Notes under the pieces: model-generated
Seen by the model: the letters and a program-made list of their open reading frames with translations, nothing else
Told to the model about the DNA's origin: nothing
The model's database searches: none
Program-made: the position numbers and the translations under genes
Assembly: GCF_001591825.1 (NCBI RefSeq)
Contig: NZ_BCVQ01000021.1
Span: 1 to 64,000 of the forward strand
Reading direction: 5' to 3'
DNA from: Rossellomorea vietnamensis NBRC 101237
GTDB taxonomy: Bacteria > Bacillota > Bacilli > Bacillales > Bacillaceae_B
Length of the DNA stretch: 64,000 bases
Shown here: positions 43,251 through 53,139 of the stretch, piece by piece
Position numbering within the stretch: position 1 is the first letter of the stretch
Layout: every line of letters begins with the position of its first letter

Positions 43251-44681
43251 ATGAACTTTGAACCAGTAATCGGACTAGAAGTCCACGTAGAATTAAAAAC
43301 GGACAGTAAGATGTTCTCTCCGGCGCCGAACCACTTCGGAGCAGAGCCGAACACAAATACAAACGTGATCGACCTTGGATATCCCGGGGTTCTTCCGGTA
43401 GTAAACAAGCGCGCCATTGAGTTCGGAATGAAGGCGGCCATCGCATTGAATTGTGAAATCGCAACGGATACAAAGTTTGACCGTAAAAACTATTTCTATC
43501 CGGATAACCCGAAAGCGTACCAAATCTCTCAATTCGACAAGCCGATCGGTGAGAATGGCTGGATTGAAATTGAAGTGAACGGTGAGAAGAAACGGATCGG
43601 AATCACTCGTCTTCACCTTGAGGAAGATGCAGGGAAACTGACTCACTCAGGTGACGGTTATTCCCTTGTCGACTACAACCGTCAAGGAACACCTCTGATC
43701 GAGATCGTATCCGAACCGGACATCCGTACACCGGAAGAGGCGTATGCGTATCTTGAAAAGTTGAAATCCATCATCCAATACACAGGGGTTTCCGACTGTA
43801 AGATGGAAGAAGGATCGCTTCGCTGTGACGCCAATATTTCTCTTCGTCCAATCGGTCAGGAGAAGTTTGGAACGAAAGCAGAGCTTAAAAACCTGAACTC
43901 CTTTAACTTTGTGAAAAAGGGATTGGAGTATGAAATCGTACGTCAGGAGAAAGTACTTTTATCTGGAGGCTTGATTCAACAGGAAACGCTTCGTTTCGAT
44001 GAATCGACTGGTAAAACGATCCTTATGCGTGTCAAAGAAGGATCGGATGACTACCGTTACTTCCCTGAACCAGACCTATTACACCTTCACATCGATCAAG
44101 AGTGGATGGACCGTATCCGTGCTGAGATCCCTGAGCTTCCGGATGAGCGTAAAAAGCGCTATGTAGAAGAACTTGGCTTACCTGCTTACGATGCCATGGT
44201 TCTGACATTGACGAAGGAAATGTCTGATTTCTTCCAGGATACCGTTGAAGCAGGTGCAGATGCGAAGCTTGCCTCCAACTGGCTGATGGGTGAAGTTTCG
44301 GCATACCTGAATGCACAACAGAAAGAACTGGAAGATGTTAAGCTGACTCCTCAAGGACTCGCGGGCATGATCGAGTTGATTGAAAAAGGTACGATTTCTT
44401 CCAAGATTGCGAAGAAAGTGTTCAAGGAATTAGTGGAAAACGGTGGAGATCCTGAGCAAATCGTGAAAGACAAAGGCCTCGTTCAAATTTCTGATGAAGG
44501 TGCTTTACTCAAGATCGTGACGGAAACGCTGGATGCGAATCCACAATCCATCGAAGACTTCAAGAACGGGAAAGACCGTGCCATCGGCTTCCTTGTCGGT
44601 CAAATCATGAAAGCGACAAAAGGTCAGGCCAACCCGCCGCTTGTAAACAAATTATTACTACAAGAAATTCAAAAACGATAA
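43251..44681 (+). CDS. gatB: Asp/Glu-tRNA amidotransferase subunit B
   Basis: A 476-residue GatB, same length as in B. subtilis. N-terminal [15 protein letters not shown] and EEDAGKLTH are kinase-domain signatures; a YqeY-like tRNA-binding C-terminal domain spans about 330-476. It phosphorylates the misacylated tRNA and uses GatA ammonia. ATG 43251 with AAGGGGTG upstream; a GTG three codons earlier overlaps that site. Confidence 0.96.
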   Translation: MNFEPVIGLEVHVELKTDSKMFSPAPNHFGAEPNTNTNVIDLGYPGVLPVVNKRAIEFGMKAAIALNCEIATDTKFDRKNYFYPDNPKAYQISQFDKPIGENGWIEIEVNGEKKRIGITRLHLEEDAGKLTHSGDGYSLVDYNRQGTPLIEIVSEPDIRTPEEAYAYLEKLKSIIQYTGVSDCKMEEGSLRCDANISLRPIGQEKFGTKAELKNLNSFNFVKKGLEYEIVRQEKVLLSGGLIQQETLRFDESTGKTILMRVKEGSDDYRYFPEPDLLHLHIDQEWMDRIRAEIPELPDERKKRYVEELGLPAYDAMVLTLTKEMSDFFQDTVEAGADAKLASNWLMGEVSAYLNAQQKELEDVKLTPQGLAGMIELIEKGTISSKIAKKVFKELVENGGDPEQIVKDKGLVQISDEGALLKIVTETLDANPQSIEDFKNGKDRAIGFLVGQIMKATKGQANPPLVNKLLLQEIQKR

Positions 44682-44695
44682 TATTTTTCATAAAG

Positions 44696-44729
44696 CCTCC
44701 CGAAAACAATTGGTTTTCAGGGAGGTTTT
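44696..44729 (+). terminator. Terminator of gatCAB
   Basis: CCTCCCGAAAAC with GTTTTCAGGGAGG (one bulged A), followed by TTTTC. Confidence 0.8.
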
Positions 44730-44740
44730 CCTATGGGGAA

Positions 44741-44783
44741 GAGGGACGGACCTTGAAATAGTTCAAGGTCCGTCCCTCTTTTT
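44741..44783 (+). repeat. Perfect repeat hairpin with T-run (copies 12 and 13)
   Basis: GAGGGACGGACCTTGAA (44741-44757) pairs exactly with TTCAAGGTCCGTCCCTC (44762-44778), loop of four, followed by TTTTT. This pair looks like a second terminator twelve bases after the gatCAB hairpin. Confidence 0.9.
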
Positions 44784-44886
44784 GTTCAAATTTTCCTGAT
44801 CAGAGTGGTTTTTGCCCATTTTGTGTAGGTCATTTAACCCGAGGTTGGAAAAGGTGAATGTTAGGTCTTTTGGCTCGTTCGTAATG

Positions 44887-44915
44887 TTGAAGGCTTGTAT
44901 TATAGTATATCTAAT
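44887..44915 (+). promoter_or_regulatory. Possible promoter of the neutral protease gene
   Basis: TTGAAG (44887-44892), 17-base spacer, TCTAAT (44910-44915); an alternative -10 TATAGT overlaps. The start codon lies 41 bases downstream. Confidence 0.45.
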
Positions 44916-44956
44916 GTTTTAAATAGTTTGAAAATTCTTTCAAAGAGGTGTTGTAA

Positions 44957-46627
<1,671 letters not shown>

Positions 46628-46643
46628 ACAGGTAGAAAGGGAG

Positions 46644-46673
46644 AGAAGGGCTGTCATGGCTCTTCTTTTTTTG
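46644..46673 (+). terminator. Terminator after the neutral protease
   Basis: AGAAGGGC/GCTCTTCT stem, seven-base loop, then TTTTTTTG. Confidence 0.8.
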
Positions 46674-46704
46674 TATTTTTACAAGGAAGTACAGTGAGAA
46701 ATCA

Positions 46705-46860
46705 TCACATTTGCTTCCTTTTGGCCTTCTCCAGGATTTGTTTGGCTAATCGGTAATACGTATCGGCTTCTACTTTCGATTCAGCCCTTTTGAGCTGCAT
46801 CATATAGTTTTGAAATCGAAGTTTGTCGATTGACGAGACTTTCATCACAATTTTTCGCAT
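46705..46860 (-). CDS. Small charged helical protein (51 residues), unknown
   Basis: ATG at 46860 follows AAAGGAG by nine bases. The product starts MRKIVMKVSSIDKLRFQNYM and is lysine-, arginine- and glutamate-rich, predicted mostly helical, with no membrane segment; it ends KAKRKQM. I do not recognise the family. It lies between the protease terminator and a divergent membrane-protein gene. Strong ribosome binding site and unbroken amphipathic character support it as real. Confidence 0.62.
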   Translation of the reverse strand: MRKIVMKVSSIDKLRFQNYMMQLKRAESKVEADTYYRLAKQILEKAKRKQM

Positions 46861-46961
46861 AATGGCGCTCCTTTAGTGGACAAAATTGCGTCCAATTATC
46901 TATTCTGAATTTTCTGTAAATAATATATAATAATAGTAAATGATTCCAGAGGGTGGATAGA

Positions 46962-47390
46962 ATGTCCTTATTCGAAGTGATCTTGTTGCCAATGTTGATG
47001 GGTGGTATTGGGGGCTTAGGACATATTCTGGTTTTCAAAAACGGTCATTTCACTTTTCCGCGAAAATTTATTGATGACCAGGGTGAGAAACATTATCTTT
47101 TTGGCTCAACGAAGGATATTATCATAGGCGTTCTGGCAGGGTATCTGTCCGTGTTACCGGTGGTTGATACAGTCCCGATCTGGTATGTGATCTATATCAG
47201 TTTATTATCAGGGATCGGGGGAAGTTCCGTCATCACACGAAAAATCGAACAGAATTTAGCAGCGACCAAAGCAACCTATATTCAAGAGCTATCTCATTAT
47301 CAGCTCGAACCGACCTCTAAGGGAGGATCTCCAAATCATAATGAGGTGAAACCTGTTGGCGAAGTGGAAGAAAAAAAGAATCAAGGTTGA
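46962..47390 (+). CDS. Membrane protein, DUF4257-like
   Basis: A 142-residue protein with about three membrane segments: near 3-24 (VILLPMLMGGIGGLGHILVF), 50-65 and 70-88. The gap between the first two is basic (FPRKFID). A hydrophilic tail follows (about 95-142). The pattern of an N-terminal Gly-rich helix followed by a PRK stretch resembles DUF4257 proteins of Bacillus; assignment is tentative. ATG 46962 follows GAGGGTGG; the GTG three codons earlier lies inside that site. Its 3' end overlaps the next small gene by 35 bases. Confidence 0.7.
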   Translation: MSLFEVILLPMLMGGIGGLGHILVFKNGHFTFPRKFIDDQGEKHYLFGSTKDIIIGVLAGYLSVLPVVDTVPIWYVIYISLLSGIGGSSVITRKIEQNLAATKATYIQELSHYQLEPTSKGGSPNHNEVKPVGEVEEKKNQG

Positions 47391-47520
47391 ACTGCCACCA
47401 GAAGATTATGAAAAAGCGAACCACTATTTAAAGAGGCTGAAGGAGGCAGATAGCCTAGTCGAGCTGGACTACTACTACAATAAAGTGACAAAAATAATTG
47501 AGAAATCACAGGATGTCTAA
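47356..47520 (+). CDS. Small charged protein (54 residues) coupled to the upstream membrane protein
   Basis: TTG start at 47356 with GAGGTGA about seven bases upstream. The product starts MAKWKKKRIKVELPPEDYEK and is strongly charged and helical, with no membrane segment. It overlaps the preceding gene by 35 bases in another frame, an arrangement typical of translational coupling. I do not recognise a family. Both products may function together at the membrane, which is inference. Confidence 0.6.
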   Translation: MAKWKKKRIKVELPPEDYEKANHYLKRLKEADSLVELDYYYNKVTKIIEKSQDV

Positions 47521-47939
47521 GATGGTTCAATGGAAAGCGTCGTCCTATATCCATTTAATGTAACCGAAAAATGAGAGGATGAAACTGACAATTGAGTCAG
47601 CTTTTTTTCTGTCAGGGAAAGATGCAAGAAAGAGATGCCTCTTTCCATACTTACCTATTTCCATCCCCCCCCTGGAAAAATGGATAAGGAGTAGCGGTTT
47701 CGCTATTCCTTTTTTTAAATGGAAATGAATCATCTTGGAGCAGTTCATTCGAACCTGTTCACGAAGTTGCTTTTCTTATATTATATTCCTACAGGCATAA
47801 TCGTACAATTGAAAATTTGAGTAAATCCCATATGACTTTCACTTGTAGATTACGAGAAACATGCCTATGCTAGAGAGAGAATTTCCAAGAAAAGAACACA
47901 GTGATTCGACAGGTATGAACCACTGGAGGAGGAAAAAGG
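47521..47939. other. Gap between the small coupled gene and the thioredoxin-like gene
   Basis: Contains the hairpin-plus-T-run at 47687-47717 and a weaker hairpin (CTGAC-AATTGA-GTCAG, about 47588-47603) also followed by T residues. No supportable gene; two weak open frames were rejected. A GGAGGAGG ribosome binding site for the next gene lies at about 47925-47932. Confidence 0.55.
47687..47717 (+). terminator. Rho-independent terminator
   Basis: AGGAGTAGCG/CGCTATTCCT, 10-bp stem, GTTT loop, then TTTTTTT. It lies 167 bases beyond the last plus-strand gene. Confidence 0.75.
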
Positions 47940-48506
47940 ATGAACTTGGAACAATGGTTTGATAAAGGAATGACACCGGAAGAATACATAAAAAATATGA
48001 GTGCTCATAAAGAAAATACAGAAGCCATCCGGAAGGGCTTTAAGATTCCGCGAGAAGACGTAGATGTGTTGAATCGACTGGGAGAGCAATCTTTGCGCGT
48101 GATTGCCATTACGGAGGATTGGTGCGGTGACGCCATGCTGAACATCCCGATCCTTCTTACTGTTGCGGAGGCGGCCAATCTGGACGTTCGGATGATTTTG
48201 AGGGACGAAAATCTTGAACTGATGGATCAATATCTCACCAATGGAACGTCGAGAGCGATCCCGATCTTCATTTTTATCGATAAGGAAGGAAAGGAGAAGC
48301 TGGTATGGGGGCCGCGAGCTCCAATGGTGAAAAAGATCGTCGATGATGAGCGGGCGAAGCTTCCACCGAGGGATCATGAACTGTTCCCTGAAAAGCAGAA
48401 AGAGATGATCCAGCGCCTGACCTCCCAATACATCAAGGATAGAAGGGTCTGGCAGGAAGTATACGAAAGCTTGAAGACGAGCCTAGTTCAAAACGTATTG
48501 ATGTAA
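47940..48506 (+). CDS. Thioredoxin-family protein with a WCGD site
   Basis: A 188-residue protein. The thioredoxin fold core spans about 45-140: VIAITEDWCGDAMLNIP is at the active-site position and AIPIFIFID is the cis-Pro strand. The motif WCGDA replaces WCxxC, leaving one cysteine, so ordinary dithiol exchange is not possible; single-cysteine thioredoxin-like proteins of this group are common in Bacillus and unstudied. The C-terminal region is charged and helical. Terminator directly after the gene suggests a monocistronic unit. Confidence 0.83.
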   Translation: MNLEQWFDKGMTPEEYIKNMSAHKENTEAIRKGFKIPREDVDVLNRLGEQSLRVIAITEDWCGDAMLNIPILLTVAEAANLDVRMILRDENLELMDQYLTNGTSRAIPIFIFIDKEGKEKLVWGPRAPMVKKIVDDERAKLPPRDHELFPEKQKEMIQRLTSQYIKDRRVWQEVYESLKTSLVQNVLM

Positions 48507-48523
48507 CACGATTAAGATGGGGG

Positions 48524-48556
48524 AGACTTCCGGGACACGTTCCGGGAGTCTTCTTT
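48524..48556 (+). terminator. Terminator after the thioredoxin-family gene
   Basis: AGACTTCCGGGA/TTCCGGGAGTCT, 12 pairs with two wobbles, then TCTTTCATTT. Confidence 0.75.
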
Positions 48557-48687
48557 CATTTAATTCATGGTGATTCATGATGCTCAAAATGAAATGGTCT
48601 TAAGTACCCGTTCTGATGGTATTTATTGCCGGTTCACGAATGGGGGGATTCACGTTAATATGATATAGGATGAGGAGTTGAAGCATC

Positions 48688-49068
48688 ATGATTCACCAAA
48701 AGACAAATACAATTGTTATAGAAGCGCTAAATAAATTTCCCCATAAAATTCACATTAAATTGGGAGAAATCCTGCGCGAACGAGGATTGACTCAAGGCGA
48801 TCTTCACCGCTTAACAGGATTAAGAGTGGCTACGATCAATGAGCTAGTGAATTTCAAGAAGAAATCCTTAACAGTGGCCCACCTTGTATCCATTATGATC
48901 GCCCTCAGAATTACAGACATTCGTGATCTAATTGAAATAGAATTCGACCAGGAAGTCCAAGACTACTTCAACGAAGAAAATCAACGAATGAAAAACGGAT
49001 TCACCCCGGACCTCACGAAAACCGCCGAACAAAACGTAAAGCGGATCGCAGCCGGAGCCAACAACTAA
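48688..49068 (+). CDS. XRE-family helix-turn-helix regulator
   Basis: A 126-residue Cro/CI-type protein. The helix-turn-helix covers about residues 28-80: LGEILRERGLTQGDLHRLTG then RVATINELVNFKKKSLTVAH. A charged C-terminal tail follows. GAGGAG lies about ten bases before ATG. A single-gene unit with its own terminator; targets unknown, possibly autoregulatory. Confidence 0.85.
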   Translation: MIHQKTNTIVIEALNKFPHKIHIKLGEILRERGLTQGDLHRLTGLRVATINELVNFKKKSLTVAHLVSIMIALRITDIRDLIEIEFDQEVQDYFNEENQRMKNGFTPDLTKTAEQNVKRIAAGANN

Positions 49069-49083
49069 AGAACACCACTCAGC

Positions 49084-49112
49084 AAACGGTCATCTTTGAT
49101 GACCGTTTTTTT
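49084..49112 (+). terminator. Terminator after the XRE regulator
   Basis: AAACGGTCATC/GATGACCGTTT with TTT loop and T-run. A repeat copy begins within the T-run end, at 49113. Confidence 0.88.
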
Positions 49113-49409
49113 AGGGACGGACCTCTATTCCTTCATGAAATCCCCCTCTAAAATGATAGAAATATAATTTATTATAAGGTTTATCGCGAGTGGAAATAGG
49201 ATAATTTCATAAAGTAACCGATCAATTAAAGGATTACAAATTATGACGATATAAAGGTTAGCGAGGTCCGTCCCTCGGCAGGAGTTTCCCCTTGGCATAC
49301 AGAATGTAGTATGTAGGAAGGCTTTTTGTGCAGGCGGCTGTGATGGAGTTGACATGAAATCGTAACGTTCAGCAGAGTGAAAATCAATTATGATAGGGGA
49401 AGAGAGTGA
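49113..49409. other. Intergenic region with an inverted pair of repeats (copies 14 and 15)
   Basis: AGGGACGGACCTC (49113-49125) and GAGGTCCGTCCCTC (49263-49276) are inverted and flank 137 bases. On the minus strand the interval reads as a short open frame rich in I and L and ending GDFMKE, with a GAGGGGG-ATG-AAG-GAA-TAG at the repeat edge; this could be a gene remnant. The rest (49277-49409) shows no feature besides the methyltransferase ribosome binding site. Confidence 0.6.
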
Positions 49410-50186
49410 ATGGAAGTGAATTTTGGTAATGTGACCTCCCGTTACGCTGCGTCTTGTGATGATATTCCGCATCAATTTTTTGATACGTTGAAGGTAAGAG
49501 GAATCGTGTGGGAAGGAAGGAAAGTGGCTGAAATTGGTGCAGGTACCGGAGCCCTGACACGAAAGCTTCATAAGCGTGGAGCCGAAGTGATCGGAGTCGA
49601 ACCTTCTATTGAACTGAGGAAAACGGCCAAGGCATTGGAAAGCAGGCAATACCTCGAGATCCCTTATCTGACCGGCACTGCAGAATCAACGAATCTGCCA
49701 GATCACTACTATGATATCACGATGAGTCATAGAAGCTGGCATTTATTCGATCGCCCGAAAGCGATACATGAAATGAAGCGGATTTTGAAGGAGAAAGGAA
49801 CGTTCATTGTAAGCGATTCAAGCTTCCTTCCAAATCAGGAATTCGTAAAGGATACGATGACGTTTTTACATGAATATATCGGTGAAACCCCGGAAGGAAA
49901 AGCTGATCCGGGCAATCAAGTAAATGGATTTCCCGTGGAATGGTTGTTAGAATGGCAGCAAGCCGACTTTACGATCAAAGATTTTTATACATTTTACTAT
50001 ATGGTCGATTTCACCATACAGTCCTGGTGCGAGCGCGTAGGATCCCTTTCCTTGCTCTCTCATTTAAAGGATACGGAGATAGAAGGATTACTGCAGTCAT
50101 TACATACCTTCTTATCCAGACGTCACGATTCCCTCCATGAGTTTACTCTTCAGCACCAGTTTACAGTCTGCCTGATGAAAAAGTAG
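49410..50186 (+). CDS. Class I SAM-dependent methyltransferase
   Basis: A 258-residue protein. Motif I is VAEIGAGTGALTRKL (about 39-53), the acidic strand-2 end is GVEPSIELR, and post-motif residues ITMSHRSWHLF and EMKRILKEKGTFIVSD complete the Rossmann methyltransferase core. The target is unknown. It is followed after five bases by an arylamine N-acetyltransferase-like gene, suggesting a two-gene unit that modifies a small amine, possibly in detoxification; this is inference. Confidence 0.87.
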   Translation: MEVNFGNVTSRYAASCDDIPHQFFDTLKVRGIVWEGRKVAEIGAGTGALTRKLHKRGAEVIGVEPSIELRKTAKALESRQYLEIPYLTGTAESTNLPDHYYDITMSHRSWHLFDRPKAIHEMKRILKEKGTFIVSDSSFLPNQEFVKDTMTFLHEYIGETPEGKADPGNQVNGFPVEWLLEWQQADFTIKDFYTFYYMVDFTIQSWCERVGSLSLLSHLKDTEIEGLLQSLHTFLSRRHDSLHEFTLQHQFTVCLMKK

Positions 50187-50200
50187 AAAGAGTGATCGGA

Positions 50201-50998
50201 TTGGAAGCAGTAAAAAAATATGTGAACTATTTAAATATGGATATCGAGCCCCCTACTTTGAACTACTTACAGCGCTTGATCCAACAGCATCTGATACGGA
50301 TTCCCTATGAGACATTCAGTAAATTTTATTATTTCTCTGAGGGGGGCTCCTTTGTCCCCTCGTTGGAGACATTTGCAGAAAATCTCCATCTGAAAGGGTG
50401 GGGAGGAACGTGCTTTACGCTGAATATTAATTTTGGAAGGTTGCTGAAAAAACTAGGCTTCCATTGTCAATTTGTCAGAGTGAACCCGGGACACCTGGGA
50501 CTGATGATTTCGATTGATAACCGTAAGCTGTATGTCGATGTCGGTTATGGTTCTCCCATCATGAAGCCTGTGGAGCTCGAGGCGAGACAGAAGCATCTGC
50601 TTCACGGATTTGGAGAGGAAATCATCTTTACCCAGAAGGACATCCGTGAGTTCGAAGTCGATCGCCGTTCGAACGGGAAGACGTTTGTAAAAAAGACTAT
50701 AGAGTGGATACCGCTAGAAGAAGAAGACTTGGAGAGGGACATACAGGCGTCCTATCTGGATTCCGATGACAACATCACCATGAGAAGAATCACCGCCGTC
50801 CGCTTCCAGGGGAACCAGTGTTATTTTCTCCGTAATCGGACGTTGAAGGTCATGACCTACCGGAATATCCGGGAGTATCGAATGAAGGATCTGGATAAGT
50901 GGAAAGACATTATTGGGGAAGTCTATCATTTTGATATGAAGTCCCTTGAAGAATCCATCCAATTTTTGCGAAAACGGAACATACATCTATTCCCATAA
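50201..50998 (+). CDS. Arylamine N-acetyltransferase-like protein
   Basis: A 265-residue member of the NAT family. The catalytic triad is recognisable: Cys in GWGGTCFTLN (near residue 68), His in PGHLGLMI, and Asp in YVDVGYGSP. The start RIPYETF motif is also typical. NATs transfer acetyl groups from acetyl-CoA to arylamines or hydrazines. The TTG at 50201 is favoured by AAAGAG eight bases earlier; GTG 50192 overlaps that site. Its stop codon lies inside the perfect terminator hairpin. Confidence 0.85.
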   Translation: MEAVKKYVNYLNMDIEPPTLNYLQRLIQQHLIRIPYETFSKFYYFSEGGSFVPSLETFAENLHLKGWGGTCFTLNINFGRLLKKLGFHCQFVRVNPGHLGLMISIDNRKLYVDVGYGSPIMKPVELEARQKHLLHGFGEEIIFTQKDIREFEVDRRSNGKTFVKKTIEWIPLEEEDLERDIQASYLDSDDNITMRRITAVRFQGNQCYFLRNRTLKVMTYRNIREYRMKDLDKWKDIIGEVYHFDMKSLEESIQFLRKRNIHLFP

Positions 50999-51041
50999 CC
51001 GTACAGAATATCAGGGTGATATTCTGTACGGTTATTTTTTT
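50995..51041 (+). terminator. Strong terminator after the N-acetyltransferase gene
   Basis: A 19-bp perfect stem (50995-51013 with 51017-51035), GGG loop and T-run. The stop codon is within the left arm. Confidence 0.95.
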
Positions 51042-51206
51042 GCTTCCCTCCCAGTATAACTCCCCATTTATGAATTCTTTCTGACAATCATGGAACCTGC
51101 CCACAACAGGCGTGTGAAATTTCATATTTCATTAGATTTTTCCTGTGAAAAGAGTTATGATATTGACCGGTGGACGATTTGAAAAATCCTGCCTTTTGAA
51201 CATATT

Positions 51207-51236
51207 TTGCATGAATAAATTAAATTGGTATATGAT
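51207..51236 (+). promoter_or_regulatory. Probable promoter of dagK
   Basis: TTGCAT (51207-51212), 18-base spacer, TATGAT (51231-51236), about 60 bases before the start codon. Confidence 0.55.
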
Positions 51237-51297
51237 GTTAAAAGATGGTATATACATGGACGAGTTTTTTTAATCAATACAGATTAGGATGATGGGT

Positions 51298-52212
51298 ATG
51301 AAACGAGCAAGAATAATATACAATCCGACTTCGGGGCGGGAGCTTTTTAAAAAACACCTCGCTGAAGTATTAATCAAATTGGAGCAGGCAGGATATGAAA
51401 CATCTGTACACGCCACCATTTGTGAAGGGGATGCAACCGAAGCGGCACGGATCGCTGTTGAACGCAAATATGATATCGTCGTCGCTGCAGGTGGGGACGG
51501 TACGTTAAATGAAGTCGTGAACGGATTAGCTGAACAGGACTACCGGCCGAAGCTGGGGATTGTTCCGATGGGGACAACGAATGACTTCGCCCGTGCCCTG
51601 CACATTCCAAAGGATATCAGCTCGGCCATTGATGTGATTACGAAGGGTGAAACGATCCCGGTCGATATCGGACGCATGAATGAGCGTTATTTCATCAATA
51701 TCGCCGGTGGGGGAAGAATCACGGAATTGACCTATGAAGTACCGAGTAAGCTTAAAACCATGATGGGGCAGCTTGCTTATTATCTGAAGGGCATTGAAAT
51801 GCTTCCTTCCATTAAACCGACGGATGTGTCGATCGAATATGATGGTAAGCTGTTTGAAGGACAAGCGATGCTTTTCCTCATCGGATTGACCAATTCCGTC
51901 GGCGGCTTCGAGAAACTGGCTCCCGATGCTTCGATCAATGACGGGTTATTTTCTCTCCTGATTCTGAAGAAAACGAATCTGGCAGAGTTTATCCGCATTG
52001 CTTCCCTGGCAGTACGTGGAGAGCATGTGAATGATCCGAACGTCATTTACACACAAGCCAACAGGATCAAGATCAAGGCGAAAGAAAAGGTGCAGCTGAA
52101 TGTGGACGGCGAGCTTGGAGGAGTCCTTCCTGCCGAATTCGAAAACCTGTACCGTCACCTGCAAGTCTTCGTCCCACTTGATAAGATCCGGCCGGAAGAT
52201 AAAGCAGAATGA
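51298..52212 (+). CDS. dagK: Diacylglycerol kinase DagK
   Basis: A 304-residue lipid kinase closely matching the soluble B. subtilis enzyme. RARIIYNPTSGRE opens the protein, AAGGDGTLNEVVNGL is the nucleotide-binding GGDGT loop and VPMGTTNDFARAL follows. It phosphorylates diacylglycerol released by lipoteichoic acid synthesis. The ATG giving MKRARIIYN is chosen from homologue alignment; ATGs three and two codons earlier are possible. Confidence 0.94.
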   Translation: MKRARIIYNPTSGRELFKKHLAEVLIKLEQAGYETSVHATICEGDATEAARIAVERKYDIVVAAGGDGTLNEVVNGLAEQDYRPKLGIVPMGTTNDFARALHIPKDISSAIDVITKGETIPVDIGRMNERYFINIAGGGRITELTYEVPSKLKTMMGQLAYYLKGIEMLPSIKPTDVSIEYDGKLFEGQAMLFLIGLTNSVGGFEKLAPDASINDGLFSLLILKKTNLAEFIRIASLAVRGEHVNDPNVIYTQANRIKIKAKEKVQLNVDGELGGVLPAEFENLYRHLQVFVPLDKIRPEDKAE

Positions 52213-52213
52213 T

Positions 52214-52253
52214 AAAAAGGAATGCCGTTGGGGTTACGGCATTCCTTTTTTTT
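52214..52253 (+). terminator. Terminator after dagK (also serves the convergent gene)
   Basis: AAAAAGGAATGCCGT with its complement ACGGCATTCCTTTTT, perfect 15-bp stem. Confidence 0.92.
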
Positions 52254-52266
52254 GTATGAAGATTCT

Positions 52267-52617
52267 TTAGTTAACAAACAAAAAAATGGAAAACGTCAAT
52301 GGAAATCCGATCAAAAAGCCCCATCCGATCTGTTGTTTATGACGGAAAGGAACCTTCCGGACGATCCAGGACAATAAATGGGCGACAATCACAAAGGCAA
52401 AGACCCATATCAGTTGCCCGACGACGAACACAAATAAATAAGCAAGGATCGATTCTTTATTCAGCAAAAGGGATATCCCGAATCCAAAGGTCAAGGTCAG
52501 AAAGGTGAGTCCGATCAGTATATAGGGTAGCCACCACCTTCTTGACTTGAGAGCGAATAACACTCCAAGAAAAACATTCCCTACAAGGATAAGGTTTACT
52601 AAGAAGTCTGGGTTCAT
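52267..52617 (-). CDS. Four-helix membrane protein, unknown
   Basis: A 116-residue, very hydrophobic protein with about four membrane segments (near 5-22, 29-50, 58-80 and 97-115), linked by short basic loops such as SRRWW and RKVPFRHKQQ. No family was recognised. It converges on dagK, sharing a bidirectional terminator. ATG 52617 has AAGGTAG upstream. Confidence 0.7.
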   Translation of the reverse strand: MNPDFLVNLILVGNVFLGVLFALKSRRWWLPYILIGLTFLTLTFGFGISLLLNKESILAYLFVFVVGQLIWVFAFVIVAHLLSWIVRKVPFRHKQQIGWGFLIGFPLTFSIFLFVN

Positions 52618-52833
52618 ATTTATCTACCTTCTCTTTCTAGAATTGTTGCACATACCATTGTACCCTTTGTAGATCGGATAAAACGCGGTAAGTTTTTACA
52701 TCCTAACAAGAAAATGTACATTGTGTCTCTTTCTTTTACAGCCTGTTAAATTTTGTATACCCCGGCACTCCCTGACTGTGTTACAGTGAATAAAAAGCAT
52801 GTCTGATCATGTGCCGGTGAGAAGGAGAATATC

Positions 52834-53139
52834 ATGTATATCGTACATTCAACATTTGTAGTGCCTGATGAGAAGGCAGAGGAAGTCATATCAATCTATC
52901 ATACCCGTTCAGGTCTGGTAGACAAAGCAGACGGATTCCAACGGTTCCTCCTGCTGCAAAATGAGAAAAAGCCGGGAGAGATCACCGTCCATATGGAGTG
53001 GGATACGAAAGAAGATTTCATGAAATGGGTACAAAGTGAAGACTATAAGCGGATTCATGATCTGGAAAAGAAATACCCTGATCAGGAATTGGCATCCATC
53101 ATCCCGTCCATTGACCGGTATAAAGTGGTGGCGTACTGA
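52834..53139 (+). CDS. Antibiotic biosynthesis monooxygenase (ABM) domain protein
   Basis: A 101-residue single ABM domain: MYIVHSTFVVPDEKAEEVI, an internal EITVHMEWDTKEDFMKWVQS and SEDYKRIHDLE. ABM folds include heme-degrading IsdG/HmoA enzymes and small quinol monooxygenases. The His typical of IsdG-type heme binding is not obvious, so the substrate is open. GAGAAGGAG precedes ATG. It overlaps the next gene by one base (TGATG). Confidence 0.85.
   Translation: MYIVHSTFVVPDEKAEEVISIYHTRSGLVDKADGFQRFLLLQNEKKPGEITVHMEWDTKEDFMKWVQSEDYKRIHDLEKKYPDQELASIIPSIDRYKVVAY

Noticed and set aside
47573-47721. Plus-strand frame of about 49 residues starting ATGAAACTGACA
   Set aside because: AGG lies too close to the ATG, the frame runs through a hairpin and T-runs, and the composition is not protein-like.
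47545-47748. Minus-strand open frame of 67 residues
   Set aside because: It spans a terminator and two T-runs, lacks a clear ribosome binding site and shows no family features.
49125-49649. Minus-strand open frame of 174 residues
   Set aside because: Mostly antisense to the methyltransferase gene, which has clear motifs. Only the hydrophobic end outside that gene was kept as a possible remnant.
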